DNA of 18,145 bases from COMBO-56-21 sp041559015. GTDB lineage: Archaea; Thermoplasmatota; Thermoplasmata; UBA10834. Below the pieces are notes generated by a model. That model saw nothing but the letters and a program-made list of their open reading frames with translations. It was not told where the DNA came from and did not search any database. The stretch spans positions 1 to 18,145 of the forward strand of contig JBFFED010000039.1 of NCBI GenBank assembly GCA_041559015.1. Direction: 5' to 3'. Of the stretch, positions 5,792 through 13,129 are shown one piece after another; position 1 is the first letter of the stretch; the number at the start of each line of letters is the position of its first letter. A program made the position numbers and the translations under genes.

Positions 5792-5805
5792 GGAAAAGTG
5801 TATCA
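5792..5805 (+). promoter_or_regulatory. BRE/TATA element of the DMT transporter gene
   Basis: GGAAAAGTGTATCA, a close match to the other promoters in the window. It predicts a transcription start near 5830, about 9 bases before the TTG start codon at 5839. Confidence 0.5.
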
Positions 5806-5838
5806 ATAGCCCTTGTCCATCAAGGAGCGAGGGAGTCA

Positions 5839-6783
5839 TTGGACGTCAGGACCAAGTACATCGCGATAGTCTTGGTGTCGGCTGCCATCGTAGCCTTCGA
5901 GACTGTCGCCATCGAGGGCACGCTCAACATCGCGGATATCAACATCTTCGTGGTTTCGTCCTTCCCGTCGATCGTAGGCGGGATGATACTTCTCTCGTTG
6001 CGGCCAAAGGATTCCGCCAAGTTCGCCAAGACAATCGGCCCCCGGGGATGGCTGTCGATGCTCGTCCTGTGCGCCGTGATCGCGGTAGGCGTGCTGCTGT
6101 GGTTCGACGCTGTCGGCAGGATCGGCGCGGGGAAGGAGTCCCTCCTGGGCGGCGGGTCGTCCGAAGTCCTCTTCGTGGTCCTGCTGTCCGTCGTGTTCCT
6201 TCACGAGCGCCTGGGGCGGCTCGAGGCCGTCGGAGGTGTGATGATTGTCGTAGGGGTCTTCTTGGTACTCGCGGAGACCGAGACGATGAGCTTCGACATC
6301 GGCTTGGGCGAGGCGGAGGCCATCCTGAGCTCCCTCGCCCTGGGCGCCTCTGTGGTTATGACCACCGCTCTCTTGAAGAGGTACGAGCAGCTGATGCCGT
6401 TCTCCGGTTTCGAGCTCGGTCTGTCCGGTGCAATGGTGTTGGCTGCGGGCGTAGTGCTCGGGCTCGTCGAGCTGCCGGACACCACGGGCTGGGCCATACT
6501 GTTGCTCATAGGCCTCTTCCCGGCAGTAGGGCTGCTGACATACAACGCCGGCCTGCCTAGGATAGGCGCCTCGCTCACATCGGTCCTGTTCGCCCTCACC
6601 GGAGTGATGACCGTCGGTGTACAGTTGCTCGTCCTGTCCGTGTTCCCCGATGCGGAAATCCTCCTCCCCAAGAGCATCCCCGTGGCGCTCCTCGGGGGGG
6701 CTGTAGCGTTCGCCGGGGTCTATATACTCAAGAGCAACCCTCGCAGGTTACCGGGGAAGAAGGCACGAGGGGACGAGCGCTGA
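5839..6783 (+). CDS. DMT/EamA-family membrane transporter
   Basis: A 314-residue protein with about ten hydrophobic segments arranged as two EamA repeats. The first repeat ends in the typical segment SSEVLFVVLLSVVFLHERLG (residues 107-126), followed by a helix GGVMIVVGVFLVL. The second repeat, from about residue 160, ends with a helix before a short basic tail (NPRRLPGKKARG). The drug/metabolite transporter superfamily exports or imports small metabolites; no substrate can be inferred. It starts at TTG, preceded by GGAG and GGGAG stretches and by its own TATA box. Its stop codon TGA lies inside the 3' end of the convergent tRNA-Ser gene (6-base overlap), so the two genes converge with no space for a terminator. 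Confidence 0.85.
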   Translation: MDVRTKYIAIVLVSAAIVAFETVAIEGTLNIADINIFVVSSFPSIVGGMILLSLRPKDSAKFAKTIGPRGWLSMLVLCAVIAVGVLLWFDAVGRIGAGKESLLGGGSSEVLFVVLLSVVFLHERLGRLEAVGGVMIVVGVFLVLAETETMSFDIGLGEAEAILSSLALGASVVMTTALLKRYEQLMPFSGFELGLSGAMVLAAGVVLGLVELPDTTGWAILLLIGLFPAVGLLTYNAGLPRIGASLTSVLFALTGVMTVGVQLLVLSVFPDAEILLPKSIPVALLGGAVAFAGVYILKSNPRRLPGKKARGDER

Positions 6784-6864
6784 GGGGGAGATTTGAACTC
6801 CCGAGGTACGTGGTACCACCAACTCTCAAGGCTGGCGCCGTGAACCGGGCTTAGCTACCTCAGC
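6778..6864 (-). tRNA. tRNA-Ser(TGA)
   Basis: Folds as a class II tRNA of 87 bases. Acceptor GCTGAGG pairs with CCTCAGC, with discriminator G. The anticodon arm CCAGC-CTTGAGA-GTTGG gives anticodon TGA (reads UCA). The long variable arm has a 5-bp stem GGTAC/GTACC with loop CAC. The T arm is GGGAG-TTCAAAT-CTCCC. No intron, and no CCA encoded. A TATA-like ATCATGATAT on the minus strand (6891-6900) lies about 30 bases upstream. The last 6 bases overlap the stop region of the convergent transporter gene. Confidence 0.95.
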
Positions 6865-6920
6865 AGGTTGGGTAAACATCGCGTCCGCCGATATCATGAT
6901 TTCGGGTCAAAGAGGCAGGG

Positions 6921-8588
6921 TCATGACTGTTGGTCGTTACCCGGGCCAAGAGCAGACAGTCTCTCCAGGTCCAGCTCGAAGGCGACCACGGGGTACCTGA
7001 GCTCGAAGGCCTCGATTGTGCTCGGCGTCAGTTCCCCGAACAATCCGACGGTCTCTCCGGAGACCGTCACCTCCGCGCACCTTCCCTTCATGAAGCTGGG
7101 GTGGTCCGTGGGCCCGACGCTCAGGCTGAGTGCCAGGCCGGCCATGATTGCCTGGACCGCCGACTTGATCTCCGTGAAACTGGCTTTCGAGTGTATAACG
7201 ACCCCCGAGAGCATGGTCCTGTTCCTGCCCTGGAGGACGACGTCCCCCACCTCGAACAATCTCTGTGGAAGGTCCCGGTGCTTGTTCTTCCTCAGGATCG
7301 TCATCAGGCTCGGCAGCAGGGATATTCGAAGAAGCACGTGCGCCTCGCTGACGGGGTTCCTGACGACCACCGCTTCCTTGTCATGAGGGATGTTCATGGC
7401 GTCGAACTGCTCTGCGGGGCTGGACAGGGACAGGGTGACCACCTCCGAGTATCCGAGACCCACCATCATGGTCTTCAGCGCCTGGCCGTATGATATCAGT
7501 GGTTCCTCTGTCCCGAACGTCGCCATCCTTGGGAGCGACTGGCCGAAGTTCTCGAACCCGTGGCCTATGGCGGCGTCCTCCGCGAGGTCCACCGGGTGCA
7601 GTATGTCCGACCTGTAAGCGGGCACCATGAGGTCAACATGGTCTCCTCTCACTGAGGCACCATATCCCATCCTCCTCATGCACCGGGCGAGATCCTCCTC
7701 GGACTGGCTCGTGCCGTTCCATCTGTTCACGAACCTGGGGTCGAGCCTCACCTCCCTGGCCTTCAGGTCGGGCGCGAGCATCACCTCTCCGCCTTGGTGC
7801 ACTCTGACGGTCTTTACCTTCCCTCCTCGTTCCGCGAGGGCAGTCGTGAGTATGTTCACTGCCGTCTTGACGGCGTTGAGGTCGGTGCCGGTGCAGTCGA
7901 CGAAGATGTCCCTCGTGTTCTCGGTCAGGGCTGTGGTGACGCCGTTGATTATTGGTGGGAAGGAAAGCACCTCATCCTGACTGTCGACAATGAGCGGATA
8001 TCTCTCCTTCCCATCGAGGACGAACGCATACGCCATGCCCTTCTCATGCTCCCTCAGTATCTCGGCGGGCGTCATCCGCCTCGAGCCCTGGAGAGGCATG
8101 AAAGAGACCTCGCCAGGAAGGACCGCCTTGTATGTGAAAGGAGGCTTGACTGTCCTGAAATCGTGTATCCCAATCGCCACCTTCTTTCTGTTGCGCCCCA
8201 GTGTGAGGTGGAGCTTCTCCTGGAGGTCCATCATGGAGCGTATCAGGGGGTCGGTGAGCTCATTGTCCTCTACGAGTGCGGACCAGATGTACGGCCTCAC
8301 GTGCTTCACGGACGGGTCGACCGCCAGGTCGACATCGGACTCCGCAACGGCATATGATCTCAGTCCAGGTTCGATGTCGAGGAACGCCCTCAGGGCTCGG
8401 GCGATGCCCTCGACCGAGTACAGGTCCGGTCTGTCAGGGAAGAACTCGAAGGAGAATTCGTCGGAATCGTCCGGTGCTGACCTCAGGTCCGCACCCATCA
8501 TCGGGAGCTTCTCTCGTATCGTCTCCCTGCTGACCTCCCCGCCAATCAGGTCGACAAGGTCTGAGTAGCTGAAGTTGATGACTGGCAT
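6921..8588 (-). CDS. pheT: Phenylalanine-tRNA ligase beta subunit, archaeal type
   Basis: Charges tRNA-Phe together with PheS as an alpha2-beta2 enzyme in the cytoplasm. At 555 residues it has the shorter archaeal/eukaryotic beta-chain length, without the bacterial N-terminal tRNA-binding extension. The N-terminal region contains FEFFPDRPDLYSVEGIARAL (residues 48-67), typical of this subunit. B3/B4-like editing-domain sequence follows (about 95-270), then a B5 domain (about 275-345), then the catalytic-like domain with FEVGDVVLQG in the C-terminal third. The ATG at 8588 has a purine-rich AGGGCCAGGA upstream and a TATA box at 8621-8634. pheS is not adjacent in this window, so the two subunits are encoded apart or pheS lies elsewhere. 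The gene points toward tRNA-Ser, which is on the same strand. Confidence 0.95.
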   Translation of the reverse strand: MPVINFSYSDLVDLIGGEVSRETIREKLPMMGADLRSAPDDSDEFSFEFFPDRPDLYSVEGIARALRAFLDIEPGLRSYAVAESDVDLAVDPSVKHVRPYIWSALVEDNELTDPLIRSMMDLQEKLHLTLGRNRKKVAIGIHDFRTVKPPFTYKAVLPGEVSFMPLQGSRRMTPAEILREHEKGMAYAFVLDGKERYPLIVDSQDEVLSFPPIINGVTTALTENTRDIFVDCTGTDLNAVKTAVNILTTALAERGGKVKTVRVHQGGEVMLAPDLKAREVRLDPRFVNRWNGTSQSEEDLARCMRRMGYGASVRGDHVDLMVPAYRSDILHPVDLAEDAAIGHGFENFGQSLPRMATFGTEEPLISYGQALKTMMVGLGYSEVVTLSLSSPAEQFDAMNIPHDKEAVVVRNPVSEAHVLLRISLLPSLMTILRKNKHRDLPQRLFEVGDVVLQGRNRTMLSGVVIHSKASFTEIKSAVQAIMAGLALSLSVGPTDHPSFMKGRCAEVTVSGETVGLFGELTPSTIEAFELRYPVVAFELDLERLSALGPGNDQQS

Positions 8589-8620
8589 CGGTTCCTGGCC
8601 CTGCGAATGGAAACGGTTGC

Positions 8621-8634
8621 GGATATAATAAGCT
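8621..8634 (-). promoter_or_regulatory. TATA element of pheT
   Basis: Minus strand AGCTTATTATATCC centred about 37 bases before the pheT ATG, predicting a leader of about 11 bases. It separates pheT from the MFS gene upstream on the same strand. Confidence 0.5.
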
Positions 8635-8681
8635 TGTCAGAGCGAACTCCTGGCCTCGGATCCGGCGGTGGGGGTTGGCGG

Positions 8682-9974
8682 CTACGCTCTTGGAGCCTCT
8701 GCATCACGTGCCAACTCGGTCTTCTTCCGCGTCTCGTTCACGAACAGCACGATGATCGCGGTTGCGACCGCTAGCGCGACCGTGCAGACCAGGATCGGCG
8801 TATCGGGGCTGATCACTTCATACATCCAGCCTACCGTCACGAAGCCAACGATATTGCCTATTCCGACTATCATCTGGTAGGCGCCCATCACTCTGCCACG
8901 TTCCTTCTCGAGCATGACGTCCGCGAGCATCGCCCCTACTGACGGGTTCGACATCGCGGCGCCGAACATCTCGACGGACACAAGGACGAACACGTGCCAG
9001 ACTTCAGTGATCACGACGTTGAGCCCGAGGCCTAGCACCATGATCGCACCGCCCATAATCATGAACGGCCGTCTCCCGTGCCTGTCAGACATCATGCCGA
9101 ACGGTATCGTTGCCAAGACCATCACCAGCATGCCGACGGTCATGGCCATTCCGACCTCAGTTATTGTCAGCTCGAGTTCGTCCATCCAGAACAGGATGAG
9201 GCCCAGATTCCACAGACCCTGTACCACGCCCATGACGAACCCTCGGACGGTGACTGCCCATAATGCCTTGTTCTGGGCCGCGTTCCTCCCCCATGCCTGG
9301 AACATCGAGGCTAGGGAGGGCTTCTTGTCAGCCGTCACGACGGGGGGAGACCTGATGAATGTCGTAAGGACCGCGCAGGTGACTGCGAGTGCGGCGGCAA
9401 CGTAGAATGGGTAGTAGAACCCGATCTCCCCCGCGAGAAAGCCCCCCAGGCCCGGGCCTCCAAGGCCCCCAAGTAGCTGCGCTGTGCCCTCCGCGCCCAT
9501 CGCCACACCTCTCTTGCTCTCGGGAACGAGGTCCACGGTCAGCGCGAAAGCAGCGGGTGTGACCATTGCGGCCCCGATTCCTTCAAGGGCCCTGAGGACA
9601 GCGAACTGGTACTTGTCCGTGATGAAGGCAAGGGCGAAAGTCGTCGCCGCGAAGATGAGTATGCCAGAGATAATCATCTGCTTCCTGCCAACCTTGTCGG
9701 CCAAGTACCCTGCGGGAAGCATGAAGAAGGCGAAGGTCACCGCGAACAGGCCATAGATGAGCCCCAACTCGAACTCGCTCATTCCCAGCTTGTCGACCGC
9801 GAACTTGGGCATTATGGGCGTGAGTATGCCGAATCCCAGCGACACTACCGCGAGTGATGCGAGCAGGATCGAGAAGTCCCTGGATATGGCCAGGGCAGAA
9901 ATCGCCTTCCCGACCTTCTTGGAGTTCACCTCAGCCCCTGTCGTCCGACCACCGCCCCTGTCATCGGTGGTCAT
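8682..9974 (-). CDS. MFS transporter, drug-efflux type
   Basis: A 430-residue protein with about twelve hydrophobic segments in two halves. The loop between helices 2 and 3 carries MFS motif A, GYLADKVGRKQ (residues 89-99), and the second half has the matching copy GMMSDRHGRRP. A proline-rich motif-C-like segment, ALTVDLVPESKRG followed by GLGGPGLGG, occurs in the first half and is typical of proton-driven drug exporters. The cytoplasmic N-terminal tail before helix 1 is about 33 residues and rich in Gly/Arg/Lys. The ATG at 9974 has AGGA 8 bases upstream; a start a few codons further in is possible. It diverges from the KaiC-like operon. Substrate unknown. Confidence 0.88.
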   Translation of the reverse strand: MTTDDRGGGRTTGAEVNSKKVGKAISALAISRDFSILLASLAVVSLGFGILTPIMPKFAVDKLGMSEFELGLIYGLFAVTFAFFMLPAGYLADKVGRKQMIISGILIFAATTFALAFITDKYQFAVLRALEGIGAAMVTPAAFALTVDLVPESKRGVAMGAEGTAQLLGGLGGPGLGGFLAGEIGFYYPFYVAAALAVTCAVLTTFIRSPPVVTADKKPSLASMFQAWGRNAAQNKALWAVTVRGFVMGVVQGLWNLGLILFWMDELELTITEVGMAMTVGMLVMVLATIPFGMMSDRHGRRPFMIMGGAIMVLGLGLNVVITEVWHVFVLVSVEMFGAAMSNPSVGAMLADVMLEKERGRVMGAYQMIVGIGNIVGFVTVGWMYEVISPDTPILVCTVALAVATAIIVLFVNETRKKTELARDAEAPRA

Positions 9975-10041
9975 CCGGGTGTTCCTGACTGGTCACTTCT
10001 TGCTGTCCGGCGGCCACGGTATCAAAGGCCAAACATCACGA

Positions 10042-10055
10042 GCAAAAATATAAGC
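10042..10055 (+). promoter_or_regulatory. BRE/TATA element of the KaiC-like operon
   Basis: GCAAAAATATAAGC; predicted transcription start near 10077. This leaves a leader of about 43 bases to the ATG at 10120, long enough to contain GGTGG (10109-10113) as ribosome-binding site. Confidence 0.55.
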
Positions 10056-10119
10056 ATACCCAACCTAAATCAAGTGCCAGACCTTGTGGTTGCGCGGAAC
10101 GCGCATTCGGTGGCGTCAG

Positions 10120-11031
10120 ATGATCAAGGAGAAGGTCAAGACCGGTGTGCCTGGGCTTGACGAAATGCTGGAGGGCGGGCTGATTCCCGGGAGGGTCTAC
10201 GTAGTATCAGGCACGTCCGGGACAGGGAAGACTACACTTGGGATGCAGTTCCTGCTCGAGGGCACCAGAGCGGGTGAGCGTGTCATCTACGTCGCCCTGG
10301 ACGAGCCGCCGAACGAGGTCAGCTGCAACATGCTCTCCTACGGCTGGGATATTGGCCGCATCCAGGTGTTTGATGCCACCCCGGACGTGATGAGCTACGA
10401 CAAGACCCCCGTCAGGGACGTGTCGACTGAGAGGAGAATCGTCTACTTCAAGGACCTGTCGACTGACATCCGCCATACCTCGGACAGGAGCCCGGTCGAC
10501 ATGACGGTGAACACCATACAGGAGCTCCTCAGGCAGGAGATGAAGGTCAGGAAGTACTCCAGGGTCGTCGTCGATTCCCTCACGTCGCTCAGGTATTTCT
10601 ATCTCCGTACGAGCGAGGAGAGTGCGAACCTCATCTCCTTCGTAAGGCTCCTCTCTGACCTTGGCGTGACGTCCATGCTGACCGTGCACCTTCCAGAGGT
10701 ATCCAAGCCGGATGTCGAGATGCACATGTCACGTGGAGTAATCAGGCTGCACAAGTGGATTGACGGCCGTGGGCTGATGAGAGGGGTGACGATCGAGAAG
10801 TACCGGGGGTCCCCACACGACCACACGCTCCGCATGATGAAGATAGGGTCGGGGGGCATCGTCGTCAAGTCCGCGGTCCCGGAGAAGAGGGCGCCGACCC
10901 GTCAGACCAAGGCTCGCCAGGCAGAGGAGGACTATGAGGACCCTCCGCCGCCTGACGATGCGCCTGAGCCCCGGAGCACAGCAGAGACCGGGCAGGGGCA
11001 CCAGGACCCGCACTCGGGAGGGGGCATATGA
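10120..11031 (+). CDS. KaiC-like RecA-superfamily ATPase 1, single domain with disordered tail
   Basis: Single KaiC/RadA-type ATPase domain of about 255 residues followed by a charged, proline-rich tail (residues 256-303, with DPPPPDD). It opens with KTGVPGLDEMLEGG, then Walker A GTSGTGKTT (31-39), the DEPP segment (61-64) where KaiC has its paired catalytic glutamates, and Walker B RVVVDSLTS (148-156). Archaeal single-domain KaiC-like proteins are widespread and mostly uncharacterised, with suggested signalling roles; no clock function is implied. The frame is open to a TTG at 10084, but homology begins at MIKEKVKTGVPG and GGTGG precedes the ATG at 10120. Its stop overlaps the next gene's start as ATGA, so the two are translationally coupled. 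Confidence 0.88.
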   Translation: MIKEKVKTGVPGLDEMLEGGLIPGRVYVVSGTSGTGKTTLGMQFLLEGTRAGERVIYVALDEPPNEVSCNMLSYGWDIGRIQVFDATPDVMSYDKTPVRDVSTERRIVYFKDLSTDIRHTSDRSPVDMTVNTIQELLRQEMKVRKYSRVVVDSLTSLRYFYLRTSEESANLISFVRLLSDLGVTSMLTVHLPEVSKPDVEMHMSRGVIRLHKWIDGRGLMRGVTIEKYRGSPHDHTLRMMKIGSGGIVVKSAVPEKRAPTRQTKARQAEEDYEDPPPPDDAPEPRSTAETGQGHQDPHSGGGI

Positions 11032-11855
11032 CCGAAGAGTGCGAGGGCAGGGTCAGCACTGGCGTCCATGGCCTGGACGAGATGCTCAGGGGAGGCCTCA
11101 TAGCCCGCAGACCGTACGTGGTCTCAGGGACCACGGGGAGCGGCAAGACTACCCTCGGCATACAGTTCCTTCACCAAGGGGTCAGGACCAGGGAGCGGTC
11201 CCTTCTCGTGGCGGTTGACGAACCTCCTGCGGAGATACGGGAGAACTTCCGCGCCCTTGGGTGGGACGTCGGGAAGATCAGGATACTGGATGTCCACCCA
11301 GCCGCCAAGGCGTTCAGCAAGCGTGTGTCGTTGGTGGAGGTCGCCGCGCAGAGGACCGTCGGCGTCCTCAGGGAGATGGGCGGAAGCAAGGGGGAGGCGA
11401 TCAAGCAGGCCTCCCCGGAGATATCTTTCCAATCCCTGCAGCTAATGCTCAAACAGGAGTTCCAGGATGCTCGCTATGACCGGCTCGTGATTGACTCCCT
11501 CACATCTCTCAGGAAGCTCTCCGAGACGATGGAGGACCAGTCATCGACAATCAGGTCACTCCTGCGTTTCGTGTCGGAATCCAACGTGACCGCCCTGATA
11601 ATCACCGACCTGCCAGATCCCGCGGAGCTGGAGCCCGAGATATTCATCTCCAGGGGCGAGATCAGGTTGCACAAGCGGCTGGTCTCCAACAAGATAGATC
11701 GGTGGGTGACCATCGAGAAGTTCCGCGGGTCTGCCCACGACACAATCCCCAGACCGGTTACCATCTCCGAGACCGGGCTCTCCGTGGACTCAGGAAAGAA
11801 GATACCCAAGAACTCGATCCGTACGCTCCAGGCGTTCACACAGTTTGCCCGTTGA
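11028..11855 (+). CDS. KaiC-like RecA-superfamily ATPase 2, single domain
   Basis: Paralogue of the gene just upstream, 275 residues, starting inside the upstream stop codon (ATGA overlap). Same order of motifs: STGVHGLDEMLRGG (10-23), Walker A GTTGSGKTT (34-42), DEPP (64-67), Walker B RLVIDSLTS (152-160), and the C-terminal VTIEKFRGSAHD, also present in copy 1 (VTIEKYRGSPHD). It has a longer segment between the DEPP strand and Walker B (about residues 95-140) and a short C-terminus without the acidic tail. The tandem arrangement suggests a hetero-oligomer, by analogy with RecA-fold rings; this is inference. The stop codon is part of a hairpin followed by T-rich sequence. Confidence 0.88.
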   Translation: MTEECEGRVSTGVHGLDEMLRGGLIARRPYVVSGTTGSGKTTLGIQFLHQGVRTRERSLLVAVDEPPAEIRENFRALGWDVGKIRILDVHPAAKAFSKRVSLVEVAAQRTVGVLREMGGSKGEAIKQASPEISFQSLQLMLKQEFQDARYDRLVIDSLTSLRKLSETMEDQSSTIRSLLRFVSESNVTALIITDLPDPAELEPEIFISRGEIRLHKRLVSNKIDRWVTIEKFRGSAHDTIPRPVTISETGLSVDSGKKIPKNSIRTLQAFTQFAR

Positions 11856-11881
11856 TGCGGGCTTCTCGCATTAGGTTCTTT
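11853..11881 (+). terminator. Candidate terminator after the KaiC-like operon
   Basis: TGATGCG (11853-11859, including the stop codon) pairs with CGCATTA (11867-11873) over seven positions with one G-T pair and a 7-base loop. It is followed by the T-rich GGTTCTTT. This is weak as an archaeal poly-U terminator but the only such arrangement close to an operon end here. Confidence 0.35.
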
Positions 11882-11915
11882 AGAGGGGAGTGCGTATCGG
11901 TCTTTCCGGGGTAGG

Positions 11916-12986
11916 ATGAAGAAGGCAGTCACGCTCCCAGTCGTAGAGGCGTCGGGAAGACCGTATGATATGGGCAGGGCGATAGGCAAGAAGTGCGCCG
12001 CCAGGGCGGTCAAGTACAGGAAGAGCATCGCTGACGCGATAGCGCACGGCACTGGCAGGAGCTGGATGGACGCCGTGGCCAGGGCGAAGCTGTACGTCCC
12101 GTTCGCCGAGGACTTCTACTCTGACTATGTCGAGGAGATCAGAGGCTACGCGGAGGGGTCTGGCATTCCCTTCGAGGACGCCTTCGCATTCTGCTGTCAC
12201 GAGCTTCTTGCGCCCCAGGGGTTCAAGGGATGTACGGACCTCGTCGTCAACGGAGACATCGCCAGGGACGGCAACGTCCTCGCCGCGCACAACGAGGACT
12301 GGTCCTCGGACGCTCAGGATCTGGTCGTTCTGCTCCATGCCAAGCCGAAGGGCAAGCCGGAGTTCTTCGCAACGGCCTATGCCGGCATACTGCCCTCTTG
12401 CGGGATGAACAGTTCCGGGGTCAGCCTTACCGGGAACGCGCTGTCACCGAACGACATGCGCATCGGGATCCCGATGATATTCCCAGTACGCCGGGTGCTG
12501 GAGGCGAAGCGCATAGGCGATGCGATCGAATGGGCGATGCCCCCTGAGCGGGCGTCAAGTTACAACAACATCGTGACCGACAGGAACGGGGAGATATACT
12601 CCCTCGAGGGGTCCGCGACAGACTGCGCTTATCTCTACGCGGTCGACGGGTACATGGTGCACACGAACCACTACACCTCGCCCAAGATGGAGCGGTTCGA
12701 GTCGGAGCCGAACTCTCTCTCGTGCTCCAGGTTCAGGTACAACAGGGCGCTCAGGCTCTTGGAGGACCAGCTGGGGGATGTCACGGCAGAGTCGCTGAAG
12801 ACCATACTCCGGGACCACGTGAACAGGCCAGGCTCGATCTGCAGGCATGCCGACCCGGGTGTGCACCCGGTCGATGTGTCGGAAACGATATTCTCTGTCA
12901 TCTACGACCTGACTTCGCTCGAGGCGCACGTCCTCAAGGGCAAGCCGTGCGCCGGGGAGTACGCACAGGTACGACTCAAGGGTTGA
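11916..12986 (+). CDS. C45-type Ntn-hydrolase (acyl-CoA:6-APA acyltransferase-like)
   Basis: A 356-residue protein resembling the penicillin acyltransferase/C45 peptidase family. These are made as precursors that cut themselves to expose an N-terminal cysteine. The expected cut is at Gly105-Cys106 in FKGCTDLV, matching the Gly-Cys junction of fungal acyltransferase. Further family features are HNEDW (about residue 124), the NSSGVSLTGN segment (about 165-174), and SYNNIVTDRNGEIYSLEG, which resembles the family's strand-turn region. It has no signal peptide and is probably cytoplasmic. Archaeal members have no established substrate; amide hydrolysis or acyl transfer is likely. The ATG follows GGGGTAGG directly. 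Transcribed alone, upstream of tRNA-Ile. Confidence 0.82.
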   Translation: MKKAVTLPVVEASGRPYDMGRAIGKKCAARAVKYRKSIADAIAHGTGRSWMDAVARAKLYVPFAEDFYSDYVEEIRGYAEGSGIPFEDAFAFCCHELLAPQGFKGCTDLVVNGDIARDGNVLAAHNEDWSSDAQDLVVLLHAKPKGKPEFFATAYAGILPSCGMNSSGVSLTGNALSPNDMRIGIPMIFPVRRVLEAKRIGDAIEWAMPPERASSYNNIVTDRNGEIYSLEGSATDCAYLYAVDGYMVHTNHYTSPKMERFESEPNSLSCSRFRYNRALRLLEDQLGDVTAESLKTILRDHVNRPGSICRHADPGVHPVDVSETIFSVIYDLTSLEAHVLKGKPCAGEYAQVRLKG

Positions 12987-13007
12987 CTGGGTCAGATTCT
13001 CGCCCTA

Positions 13008-13021
13008 GCAAAGTATTTAAT
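13008..13021 (+). promoter_or_regulatory. BRE/TATA element of tRNA-Ile
   Basis: GCAAAGTATTTAAT, the same type of element as before protein genes, with its TATA part centred about 35 bases before the mature tRNA 5' end. The predicted start is near 13043, giving a short 5' leader for RNase P. Confidence 0.6.
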
Positions 13022-13051
13022 CCACATCACGGTATTGCGCAAGAGCCAAAC

Positions 13052-13126
13052 GGGCCCATAGCTTAGCATGGTTGGAGCACCCGGCTGATAACCGGGAGGT
13101 CACCGGTCCGAATCCGGTTGGGCCCA
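13052..13126 (+). tRNA. tRNA-Ile(GAT)
   Basis: A 75-base cloverleaf. Acceptor GGGCCCA pairs with TGGGCCC, with discriminator A. The anticodon arm CCCGG-CTGATAA-CCGGG gives anticodon GAT (reads AUC/AUU). The variable loop is AGGTC and the T arm ACCGG-TCCGAAT-CCGGT. The T loop has C at position 55 where nearly all tRNAs have U (pseudouridine). No intron and no encoded CCA. It ends four bases before the stop codon of the convergent DUF6144-like gene. Confidence 0.94.
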
Positions 13127-13129
13127 CTT

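Noticed and set aside
5736..6560. 274-codon plus-strand frame overlapping the transporter gene
   Set aside because: Arg-rich shadow in another frame of the EamA transporter, with no membrane segments or motifs.
10120..11855. Circadian clock (KaiABC) locus
   Set aside because: Only single-domain KaiC-like ATPases are present, without KaiA/KaiB neighbours; archaeal members of this family are generally not clock proteins.
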